Below are positions 1 through 4,513 of a stretch of 7,093 nucleotides of DNA, piece after piece (positions within the stretch are counted from its first letter, which is position 1; each line of letters starts with the position of its first letter). A program made the position numbers and the translations under genes. The notes beneath the pieces were generated by a model. That model was not told the origin of the DNA and did not search any database. It saw only the letters and a list, made by a program, of their open reading frames with translations. Origin of the DNA: Rhodocyclaceae bacterium (GTDB lineage Bacteria; Pseudomonadota; Gammaproteobacteria; Burkholderiales; Rhodocyclaceae); NCBI GenBank assembly GCA_016791085.1, contig JAEUNN010000584.1, positions 1 to 7,093 on the forward strand. The letters run 5' to 3'.

Positions 1-70
1 AAGGCGTGATGGCGTTACCCGTGCCGCGCCAGGTCACGCGGCGCGCGAGGCGGCTGGGGATTTTGCTCAC
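1..70 (-). CDS. 5' end of an unidentified gene running off the left edge (partial)
   Basis: On the minus strand a GTG codon at 70-68 overlaps the TGA stop of the upstream gene (67-69) in a GTGA arrangement, typical of translational coupling. The frame stays open to the window edge and reads MSKIPSRLARRVTWRGTGNA and a few more residues. The start is basic (Lys3, Arg7, Arg10, Arg11) and has no clear Shine-Dalgarno of its own, which fits dependence on ribosomes finishing the upstream gene. Only about 23 residues are visible, so no family can be assigned. It could also be a chance open frame; the tight overlap is the main support. Confidence 0.4.
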   Translation of the reverse strand, partial: MSKIPSRLARRVTWRGTGNAITP

Positions 71-558
71 TGGCCGGTGGTCGGGGTTACGTTGAAGCGG
101 GCATTGTATTCGGCATTGGTGCGGTTCGAACTGCCGATGATTTCTTCGTACACCGCGGCGCCCTGCAGGCCTTTTCTGACGTTCTGCGCAACCAGATAGT
201 CGAAGGTCGGACCGTCCGGATTGCCGTATTTTTCCTGGTCACGCGCCTGCAACTGGGCAACTTCCTGCTTGTCCTGCATATAGGCGCGCGCCTGGATGCG
301 CGCGTGGTGGCGTATGTCATAGGCCTGGCGCGCGCGCCGTTCGGGGCTTAGGCCCTGCTCTATCCAGCCGGCGTCCAGTTTCGGGATGACCGCCACCTGA
401 TCGTTGTACCACTGCCGTATTTCGGCATTGGTTTGCGGAACTTGTTGCGTCTGCGCGCCGCCGCTCGCGGGCGCGGATTCGGCATGCAGGGCGGGTACGG
501 CCAGAATTGCCAGCAGCGCAAATAGCGCCAGGCGCAGCCATTGCCGGATTTTGTTCAT
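67..558 (-). CDS. Exported protein of unknown function, 163 aa
   Basis: I do not recognise the family. The protein starts with a clear Sec signal peptide: a basic start (Lys3, Arg5, Arg9), a hydrophobic core at about residues 10-24 and a likely signal peptidase I site after Ala26 (ALHA|ES). The mature part is hydrophilic, probably mostly helical, with an Arg/Ala/Gln-rich stretch at about 75-110 and a distinctive C-terminal block GPTFDYLVAQNVRKGLQG followed by YEEIIGSSNRTNAEYNARF, which looks like a conserved core. There are no cysteines, no lipobox and no second membrane segment, so a periplasmic location is expected. ATG at 558 is supported by an AGAGGGG Shine-Dalgarno at 566-572 with a 7-base spacer. 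Its stop overlaps the start of the next leftward gene, suggesting an operon that continues outside the window. Its role may become clear from those neighbours. Confidence 0.82.
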   Translation of the reverse strand: MNKIRQWLRLALFALLAILAVPALHAESAPASGGAQTQQVPQTNAEIRQWYNDQVAVIPKLDAGWIEQGLSPERRARQAYDIRHHARIQARAYMQDKQEVAQLQARDQEKYGNPDGPTFDYLVAQNVRKGLQGAAVYEEIIGSSNRTNAEYNARFNVTPTTGQ

Positions 559-565
559 CGCCTGT

Positions 566-572
566 CCCCTCT
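566..572 (-). promoter_or_regulatory. Ribosome binding site of the 67-558 gene, inside an inverted-repeat arm
   Basis: On the minus strand AGAGGGG lies 7 bases ahead of the ATG at 558, a strong anti-16S match that fixes this start. The first five bases are also the end of the TTTCATAGAGG arm of an inverted repeat whose partner is at 623-633. In a transcript starting upstream of 633 the Shine-Dalgarno could be paired and hidden. The pairing is a prediction; the repeat itself is seen directly. Confidence 0.6.
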
Positions 573-633
573 ATGAAAGTTGCCGTGCTGCGCGCGCAAC
601 CCGCGCATGAGGCCACGCATTGTTTCATAGAGG
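568..633. repeat. 11-bp perfect inverted repeat (CCTCTATGAAA / TTTCATAGAGG)
   Basis: CCTCTATGAAA at 568-578 is the exact reverse complement of TTTCATAGAGG at 623-633, with 44 bases between. The arms lie between the leftward gene at 67-558 and the rightward crcB operon. They are less GC-rich than their surroundings. They may form an RNA stem that masks the ribosome binding site of the leftward gene or serve as a pair of protein-binding half sites. Nothing in the sequence decides between these. Confidence 0.55.
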
Positions 634-640
634 ACGAATA

Positions 641-653
641 ACTGCAATGCAGT
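641..653. repeat. 13-base perfect palindrome ACTGCA-A-TGCAGT
   Basis: Two 6-bp arms flank one central base, within the divergent region between the 67-558 gene and crcB, 7 bases from the TTTCATAGAGG arm. The size and position would suit a small dimeric repressor, but no regulator gene is visible nearby, and a 6-bp palindrome can occur by chance. Confidence 0.35.
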
Positions 654-690
654 GCCGGCAGCGGCCTAAGGCGCCGCCAGGGCGGCACGC

Positions 691-722
691 TGGCGCAGGC
701 GCGACGCGCAAGGCCTGCGCCA
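691..722 (+). repeat. Perfect 10-bp hairpin upstream of crcB
   Basis: TGGCGCAGGC (691-700) and GCCTGCGCCA (713-722) pair perfectly around a 12-base loop. As RNA this would be a very stable stem in the leader of crcB, about 120 bases ahead of its start. There is no run of T after it, so it is not a standard intrinsic terminator. A smaller GCCGCC/GGCGGC pair (673-678 and 681-686) lies just before it. It does not match the fluoride (crcB-motif) riboswitch, whose conserved GATGG/TGATGG segments are absent here. Its function is unknown. Confidence 0.5.
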
Positions 723-842
723 CGGCGCGCCCAAAAGCCGTAACATCGCGGCGTGCAGACTTGCGGCCTGCCCGCTGCGCAATTTTTTCGGCGCGCGGGC
801 AGTGACGCTTCCGACGAATGCTTTGCGAGGTCCGTGCCGGCC

Positions 843-1232
843 ATGAATGCGGCCCCTATGATGGCGGTTTTTTGCGGTGCCGGGCTGGGTGCGCTGCTGC
901 GCTGGTGGCTGGGACTGATGCTCAATGCGGTATTTCCGGCCTTGCCCCTGGGTACGCTGGCGGCCAATCTGATCGGCGGGCTGCTGATCGGGCTGGCAGT
1001 CGGTTTTTTTGGCCAGCACGGCGGCCTGGCACCGGAATGGAGGCTATTTGCGATCACCGGCTTCCTGGGCGGCCTGACCACGTTTTCGACCTTTTCGGCC
1101 GAAGTCGTAAGTCTGGTCGCGCACCAGCAATACCAGTGGGCGGCGCTGGCCGCCGGCACGCACCTGTTCGGCTCGCTGCTGCTGACGGCCCTGGGCTGGG
1201 GCCTGGCCAACTGGCTGTTCATTCCTAAATGA
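843..1232 (+). CDS. crcB: Fluoride channel Fluc/CrcB
   Basis: This is a small four-helix membrane protein of 129 residues, the usual length for the family, which acts as a dual-topology dimer that lets fluoride leave the cytoplasm. The family signatures are plain: GTLAANLIGG at 37-46, with the pore Asn42, and GFLGGLTTFSTFSAEVV at 73-89, with Phe81 and Phe84 matching the two fluoride-coordinating phenylalanines (Phe82/Phe85 in the Bordetella pertussis Fluc, as I recall). Arg20 at the end of helix 1 is also family-typical. Hydrophobic segments lie at about 5-30, 36-57, 66-93 and 98-126. I chose ATG 843, with a GAGG at 827-830 as a distant ribosome binding site; ATG 858 or 861 is also possible, while the open frame back to 753 has no family resemblance. 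It is followed 19 bases later by a DUF190 gene, a known pairing. No fluoride riboswitch was seen ahead of it. Confidence 0.95.
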   Translation: MNAAPMMAVFCGAGLGALLRWWLGLMLNAVFPALPLGTLAANLIGGLLIGLAVGFFGQHGGLAPEWRLFAITGFLGGLTTFSTFSAEVVSLVAHQQYQWAALAAGTHLFGSLLLTALGWGLANWLFIPK

Positions 1233-1241
1233 TGCCGCCGC

Positions 1242-1246
1242 GGAGG
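1242..1246 (+). promoter_or_regulatory. Ribosome binding site of the DUF190 gene
   Basis: GGAGG lies 5 bases ahead of ATG 1252, in the 19-base gap after the crcB stop. It fixes the start and shows that the second gene of the pair has its own strong translation signal, better than that of crcB. Confidence 0.75.
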
Positions 1247-1251
1247 CGCCC

Positions 1252-1572
1252 ATGCAGGCTGTGTTTCTGAAAATTTACGTGCAGGAAAACCGCCGTCACC
1301 AGAGCAAACTGCTGTACGACTGGCTGCTACAGGAAGCCAATCGGATGGGTCTGACGGGCGGTTCGGCATTCCGCGCACTGGCCGGCTTCGGGCGCCACCA
1401 CCGGCTGCACGAAGCGCACTTTTTCGAGTTGGCGGGGGATTTGCCGGTCGAAGTGGGTTTCGTCGCGCAGGCTGCCGAAGCCGACCGGTTTTTGTCCCAT
1501 ATTGCCGCCCAAGGCCTGGATCTGTTTTATGTGCGCCTGCCGGCCGAATGCGGCAGTACGGGGCAGCCCTGA
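1252..1572 (+). CDS. DUF190 family PII-like protein, partner of CrcB
   Basis: This soluble protein of 106 residues matches the DUF190 family, whose members have a PII-like (ferredoxin-fold) shape and are often encoded next to crcB. Family features include the start VFLKIYVQENRRHQSKLLYDWLL (about 4-26), a central GLTGGSAFRALAGFGRH (34-50) where GGSAFRALAGFG is the hallmark, and a C-terminal half with the strand pattern LPVEVGFVAQ and LFYVRLP. There is no signal peptide and no membrane segment, so it is cytoplasmic. By analogy with PII proteins a role in sensing or in modulating the channel is plausible, but this has not been shown as far as I know. It is almost certainly cotranscribed with crcB. 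GC-rich hairpins follow the stop codon directly. Confidence 0.92.
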   Translation: MQAVFLKIYVQENRRHQSKLLYDWLLQEANRMGLTGGSAFRALAGFGRHHRLHEAHFFELAGDLPVEVGFVAQAAEADRFLSHIAAQGLDLFYVRLPAECGSTGQP

Positions 1573-1620
1573 GGCGGCACCAGCCGCCGTTGCATCCGCC
1601 GCGCCGGCCGCGGCCGGCGC
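1573..1620 (+). repeat. GC hairpin and 20-bp perfect palindrome after the DUF190 gene
   Basis: GGCGGC (1573-1578) and GCCGCC (1583-1588) pair around the loop ACCA right after the stop of the DUF190 gene, and the stem is followed by only two T residues. At 1601-1620 there is a perfect 20-bp palindrome of pure G and C (arm GCGCCGGCCG and its complement). Neither has a T tract, so they are at best weak or Rho-assisted ends for the crcB operon. The rest of the gap to 1798 shows no convincing gene. Confidence 0.45.
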
Positions 1621-1787
1621 ATTAGGCGGGCGCGCGCGCATCGCCGTGCACGCCGCGTTGCGCCGCCGGCATCATTTCAACGCCTTGCATCCGATTACAA
1701 ACGCCGTTCTGCGCCGCGCGGCGATGCGGCGTTGTTGCACTTACGCAGGCCCGCTCCATGGGGAGGCCGGGTCGGGCGGACGACAAC

Positions 1788-1795
1788 AGGAGAAG
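1788..1795 (+). promoter_or_regulatory. Ribosome binding site of the repeat protein gene
   Basis: AGGAGAAG ends 3 bases before the ATG at 1799; the AGGAG core sits 6 bases ahead. It decides for the 1799 start, directly followed by a signal peptide, over the longer frame that is open from 1502 and overlaps the DUF190 gene. Confidence 0.7.
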
Positions 1796-1798
1796 TTC

Positions 1799-2344
1799 AT
1801 GAAATTGCGTATATCGGCGGTTTTGCTGGCGCTCGGCGCGCTGGCCGGGACGGCGGCGCAGGCCGCGGTGGGCAGCGATTTCGCGACGCGCAACCAGCAT
1901 CTGCAGGCGCGCATCGAACGCGGCTGGCACAGCGGGGCCCTGAGCCCGCGCGAGGTCGCGAGGCTCGAGGCGCAAGCGGCAAGGGTGGAGCGCGCGCAAG
2001 CGTACGCACTGCGCGACGGCCATTTGAGCCGACGCGAAGCTGCGCGCATCGGGCACATGCAGGACGAGCTGTCGCGCGCGATTTATCGCGCCGGGCACAA
2101 TGCCGAAACCGGCCGGCCGCATGCGGCATCGACATCGCGTCTGCGCGATGCGCGGCAAGCCGGGCGCATCGCCGCCGGGCTGCATGACGGCGGCTTCAGA
2201 CCCCACGCGGCGGCGCAATTCGAACGCGCTCAAGCGCGTGCCGCTACCGGCGGCCACCTGAGCGCGGCCGAGGCGGCACGCATGGAACGCGCCGAAAACC
2301 GGGAAGGCCGGCGCATACACCGGCTGCACGACGATCCGGTCTGA
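1799..2344 (+). CDS. Exported Ala/Arg-rich repeat protein, 181 aa, unknown function
   Basis: A signal peptide (Lys2, Arg4, hydrophobic 6-17, cleavage near AQA|AV at residue 22) points to the periplasm. The mature protein is basic, rich in Ala, Arg and His, and contains two similar blocks: about residues 38-101 (RIERGWHSGALSPREVARLE, then DGHLSRREAARI) and about 123-179 (RIAAGLHDGGFRPHAAAQFE, then GGHLSAAEAARM). Each block holds two copies of a G-x-L-S-x-x-E-x-A-R-x-E unit, at about 46, 74, 131 and 152, so it resembles four degenerate helix-turn-helix half-repeats. The third copy is the most decayed (GFRPHAAAQFERA). Similar small exported proteins with R-I-x-x-G-x-x-S-G-x-L-T/S motifs occur in Burkholderiales and remain uncharacterised. 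There are no cysteines and no membrane anchor after the signal. It stands alone, between the crcB operon and the iron operon, with its own terminator. Confidence 0.85.
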   Translation: MKLRISAVLLALGALAGTAAQAAVGSDFATRNQHLQARIERGWHSGALSPREVARLEAQAARVERAQAYALRDGHLSRREAARIGHMQDELSRAIYRAGHNAETGRPHAASTSRLRDARQAGRIAAGLHDGGFRPHAAAQFERAQARAATGGHLSAAEAARMERAENREGRRIHRLHDDPV

Positions 2345-2345
2345 A

Positions 2346-2365
2346 CCGGCGGGCACACCCGCCGG
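2346..2365 (+). terminator. Stem-loop just after the repeat protein gene
   Basis: CCGGCGGG (2346-2353) pairs perfectly with CCCGCCGG (2358-2365) around the loop CACA, one base after the stop codon. It has no T tract of its own and stands 20 bases ahead of a classic terminator. It may protect the 3' end or assist termination. Confidence 0.5.
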
Positions 2366-2381
2366 CGCGGCGCGGACTACC

Positions 2382-2408
2382 AAGACGGCGGAATTTCCGC
2401 CGTTTTTT
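2382..2408 (+). terminator. Rho-independent terminator of the 1799-2344 gene
   Basis: ACGGCGG (2385-2391) pairs with CCGCCGT (2397-2403) around AATTT, and the stem runs straight into a six-T tract at 2403-2408. The bases AAG before the stem can pair with the T residues as well. This is the clearest terminator in the window and separates the repeat protein gene from the iron operon. Confidence 0.9.
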
Positions 2409-2430
2409 ACGTCAGAATTCCCAAGAAATT

Positions 2431-2487
2431 ACGCGCCTGCGGGGCCGACTTTTGCGCGCGATCAAGCCGGAACGCCAGCAGGCGCGT
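2431..2487. repeat. 10-bp inverted repeat upstream of the iron operon
   Basis: ACGCGCCTGC (2431-2440) is the exact reverse complement of GCAGGCGCGT (2478-2487), 37 bases apart. It lies between the terminator and the predicted promoter at 2523-2551, so it would not be part of the operon transcript if that promoter is right. A binding site for an upstream activator or a remnant repeat are both possible. Confidence 0.4.
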
Positions 2488-2522
2488 TACTTTGCGCGCA
2501 GCGCGCCGGCAAACGCATGTCA

Positions 2523-2551
2523 TTGCAAGCGCAAACGAGATCAATTATCAT
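2523..2551 (+). promoter_or_regulatory. Sigma70-type promoter of the cupredoxin-FTR1 operon
   Basis: TTGCAA at 2523-2528 (4 of 6 with TTGACA) and TATCAT at 2546-2551 (5 of 6 with TATAAT) are 17 bases apart. Transcription would start near 2558, giving a leader of about 25 bases with a TGGAG ribosome binding site at 2567-2571. This region is conspicuously A/T-rich in a GC-rich window. It also rules out the upstream in-frame ATG at 2517, which would lie before the transcript start. No promoter mapping is available. Confidence 0.6.
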
Positions 2552-2555
2552 TTGC
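2537..2555. promoter_or_regulatory. Putative Fur box over the -10 element
   Basis: Read on the minus strand, GCAAATGATAATTGATCTC matches the 19-bp Fur consensus GATAATGATAATCATTATC at 13 of 19 positions, including the unbroken core AATGATAAT. It covers the predicted -10 hexamer, so Fur with ferrous iron bound would block RNA polymerase. The location just ahead of an iron-permease operon makes it credible. The downstream half is weaker than the core. Confidence 0.62.
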
Positions 2556-2582
2556 AAATCGAAATCTGGAGCATCTGGCATC

Positions 2583-2909
2583 ATGCGTATCGCACGCTTC
2601 CTCGCCGCCGCCGTACTGTTGGCTCCCGTGACGGGCTTCGCAGCGGATACCGACGTCACCATCGTGATTCGCGACCACAAGTTCGAACCCGCGGAAGTCA
2701 AAGTTCCGGCCGGCAAGAAGGTCAAACTGGTGATCGACAATCAGGACGCCACGGCGGAAGAATTCGAAAGCCACGATCTGAACCGCGAAAAGGTGATACC
2801 GGGCAAATCCCGCGGTTCGGTCCTGGTCGGACCGCTCAAACCCGGCAAATATGCCTTTTTCGGGGAATTCCACGAAGCCACCGCCAAAGGCGTGATCGTT
2901 GCTGAATGA
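2583..2909 (+). CDS. Periplasmic cupredoxin-fold protein of an FTR1 iron uptake system (EfeO-Cup/FtrB-like)
   Basis: The precursor has 108 residues, with a signal peptide (Arg2, Arg5, hydrophobic 6-17, cleavage after about Ala20 or Ala21). The mature part is a single cupredoxin domain of the Cupredoxin_1 type: IRDHKFEPAEVKVPAGKKV (29-47), then EEFESHDLNREKVIPG (59-74) and LKPGKYAFFGEFHEATAKG (85-103). The type 1 copper cysteine expected in Y-x-F-x-C is Gly94, and no Cys occurs in the protein, so a blue copper site is unlikely. Glu60, Glu62, Glu69, Glu95, His97 and Glu98 could bind iron; the E-F-E and E-K-V-I-P-G pattern resembles the cupredoxin domain of EfeO (E-W-E, E-N-I-A-P-G) and FtrB. 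It probably captures iron in the periplasm and passes it to the permease encoded 11 bases downstream. ATG 2583 is chosen because the signal peptide starts there and the promoter lies after the alternative start at 2517. Confidence 0.9.
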   Translation: MRIARFLAAAVLLAPVTGFAADTDVTIVIRDHKFEPAEVKVPAGKKVKLVIDNQDATAEEFESHDLNREKVIPGKSRGSVLVGPLKPGKYAFFGEFHEATAKGVIVAE

Positions 2910-2912
2910 GGT
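2908..2912 (+). promoter_or_regulatory. Ribosome binding site of the FTR1 gene
   Basis: GAGGT overlaps the end of the cupredoxin stop codon and lies 8 bases ahead of ATG 2921, fitting coupled translation of the two genes. Confidence 0.65.
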
Positions 2913-2920
2913 AGCCTGAC

Positions 2921-3739
2921 ATGCTGGGTGCCGCCATCATCGTGTTTCGCGAAACCCTGGAGGCCGCGCTGCTCATCAGCGTCGTCGCGGCCGCCACGCG
3001 CAGCCTGGATCATCGCACGCGCTGGCTGGGCATCGGCCTGGCAAGCGGCGTGATCGGGTCTCTGGTGGTCGCCGGCTGCATGGATACCATCGCCAATGTC
3101 GCGGACGGCATAGGCCAGGATTTGTTCAATGCGCTGGTGCTGGGCGCGGCGGTATGCATGCTGGGCTGGCACAACGTCTGGATGGCCCGCCACGGCGCGG
3201 AAATGGCCAGCAATGCGCGCGACGTCGCCAGATCGGTGCATGAAGGGCGGCGCGAACTGTCGGCCATTGCGGTGGTGATCGCGCTGGCGGTTTTGCGCGA
3301 AGGTTCGGAAACCGCGCTGTTCCTGTTCGGGATGGCGTCGGGCGGCGAACTCGCCATGCCGGCCATACTGAGCGGCGGCGTGCTCGGCCTCGCCGCCGGG
3401 GCGGGCCTGGGCTACGGCATGTATCGCGGACTGGTGCGCATTCCGCTGCGGCGGCTGTTTTCGGTGACCAGCGTGCTTATCCTGTTGCTGGCTGCCGGCA
3501 TGGCCGGACAGTCGGCGCGCTTCCTGATCCAGGCCGACGTGCTGCCCGGCATGGTGACGCCGCTGTGGGACACTTCGAACATACTGCCCATCAATTCGCC
3601 GGTCGGCTCCTTCCTGCACATACTGATCGGTTATGACGCGCGCCCCAGCGCCACGCAGGTGATTTTCTACGCCACGGTGGCGCTCGTCATTCTGGCCGGA
3701 ATGCGCTGGGCGCGGCCGCGCCGGGTCCTTGCCGCCTGA
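2921..3739 (+). CDS. FTR1-family iron permease (EfeU/FtrC-like)
   Basis: This inner-membrane protein of 272 residues belongs to the iron/lead transporter family with yeast Ftr1p, EfeU and FtrC. Two REXXE iron-binding motifs are present in membrane segments: RETLE at 10-14 and REGSE at 126-130. About seven hydrophobic segments are seen, near 3-25, 36-56, 66-84, 113-137, 145-168, 178-197 and 246-262. The C-terminal block WDTSNILPINSPVGSFLHIL followed by GYDARPS (216-243) is also family-typical. The length matches EfeU. In known systems ferric iron crosses after oxidation by a partner such as a multicopper oxidase, EfeB or P19; no such partner is encoded here. It starts 11 bases after the cupredoxin gene and ends 13 bases before the beta-barrel gene. 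A lead-uptake role like that of PbrT is less likely given the Fur-box-like promoter. Confidence 0.94.
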   Translation: MLGAAIIVFRETLEAALLISVVAAATRSLDHRTRWLGIGLASGVIGSLVVAGCMDTIANVADGIGQDLFNALVLGAAVCMLGWHNVWMARHGAEMASNARDVARSVHEGRRELSAIAVVIALAVLREGSETALFLFGMASGGELAMPAILSGGVLGLAAGAGLGYGMYRGLVRIPLRRLFSVTSVLILLLAAGMAGQSARFLIQADVLPGMVTPLWDTSNILPINSPVGSFLHILIGYDARPSATQVIFYATVALVILAGMRWARPRRVLAA

Positions 3740-3752
3740 TTCCGCGACGGCC

Positions 3753-4493
3753 ATGAACATCGTTCCGGCGGCGGCAGCCGCCGCGCTGCTGGCGCTTGGT
3801 CTGAATTCGGCGCGGGCGGACGGACCGTCCGACTATGTCTATATGCCGGGTGTCGAATATGGCGAGCGCGAACTAGACTTCAAGTTCGGCAGTTCCGGCA
3901 AGTCGCGCCAGAATCGCCACAGCGCCGCCAGTCTGGGCCTGGGCGTGGGCATTTCGGAACACTGGTTTACCGAAATCAACTTGAAGTACGAGCGCCTGGG
4001 CGCGGATGCGACGCAGTACGACGCGTTCGAATGGGAAAACAAGTTCCAGTTCGCCGAACCGGGCCGCTTTCCGGTCGACGTCGGTTTGATCATCGAAATC
4101 GAGCGCTCGCAGGACCATGCCGAAGGCTATGAAGTTCGTTTCGGTCCCCTGCTGCAGACCGAATTCGGCAAACTGCAGTTGAACGGCAACTTGCTGTTCG
4201 AGCGCCATTTCCGCGCCGACCAGGACGGGCACATGGAAATGGCCTATCAATGGCAGCTCAAGTACCGCTGGTTGCGCGAATTTGAATTCGGCCTGCAGGG
4301 TTTCGGCGAACTGGGCAAGTGGAACGACCCTCTGCCGTCCGACGAGCAGTCCCACCGCATGGGCCCCGCGGTGTTCGGCAAGCTGTATGTCGGCAACGGC
4401 CAGGCGCTGAGCTGGAATCTGGCCTATCTGGCCGGCATCACCCGGGCCGCGCCGGACCGCAATCTGCGCATGCAGGTCGAGTACGAGTTCTGA
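3753..4493 (+). CDS. Predicted outer-membrane beta-barrel protein of the iron operon, unknown function
   Basis: I do not recognise a named family. The 246-residue precursor has a signal peptide (Ala-rich core 6-16, cleavage after SARA at 22) and then alternating polar/apolar stretches that can be read as about 12 amphipathic strands, for example 38-47, 57-68, 71-82, 88-101, 107-119, 126-138, 140-153, 160-173, 176-188, 202-214, 218-230 and 237-246. It ends in EYEF; a C-terminal aromatic residue is the usual signal for BAM-dependent outer-membrane insertion. No helical membrane segment occurs after the signal. ATG 3753 starts the signal peptide directly; the TTG at 3729 overlaps the permease gene and adds eight unlikely residues. 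The gap to the permease gene is 13 bases, so it is the third gene of the operon. It may be an outer-membrane channel or receptor-like barrel for iron; it is far too small for a TonB-dependent receptor. Confidence 0.85.
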   Translation: MNIVPAAAAAALLALGLNSARADGPSDYVYMPGVEYGERELDFKFGSSGKSRQNRHSAASLGLGVGISEHWFTEINLKYERLGADATQYDAFEWENKFQFAEPGRFPVDVGLIIEIERSQDHAEGYEVRFGPLLQTEFGKLQLNGNLLFERHFRADQDGHMEMAYQWQLKYRWLREFEFGLQGFGELGKWNDPLPSDEQSHRMGPAVFGKLYVGNGQALSWNLAYLAGITRAAPDRNLRMQVEYEF

Positions 4494-4513
4494 CGCCGGC
4501 GACGGCGCCCGGC

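Noticed and set aside
647..805. Small rightward open frame (52 residues) with AGAGGA at 629-634
   Set aside because: Very Arg/Ala/Pro-rich product without any pattern; the Shine-Dalgarno-like bases are part of the inverted repeat and the spacing of 12 is long.
559..842. Fluoride (crcB-motif) riboswitch ahead of crcB
   Set aside because: The conserved GATGG and TGATGG-type segments and the pseudoknot pattern were not found; only simple GC hairpins are present.
317..1378. 353-residue open frame on the minus strand
   Set aside because: It lies opposite crcB and DUF190, has a Pro/Arg/Ser/Ala-rich sequence of the kind expected from GC-rich antisense DNA, and shows no domain.
1502..1798. N-terminal extension of the repeat protein
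   Set aside because: It overlaps the DUF190 gene, crosses the GC palindrome and would bury the signal peptide; AGGAG at 1788 supports ATG 1799.
1622..2383. 253-residue minus-strand open frame opposite the repeat protein
   Set aside because: Antisense shadow with random-looking Arg/Ala/Pro composition; the sense protein has signal peptide, repeats, ribosome binding site and terminator.
2517..2582. Longer start for the cupredoxin gene
   Set aside because: It would put the promoter and Fur box inside the coding region and place 22 polar residues before the signal peptide.
2741..3760. 339-residue minus-strand open frame opposite the FTR1 gene
   Set aside because: Shadow of a strongly supported membrane protein gene; the product is Gln/His/Arg-rich with no recognisable domain.
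4494..4513. Bidirectional terminator between the beta-barrel and pseudopilin genes
   Set aside because: Only an imperfect GC-rich dyad is present, with no T tract on either strand.
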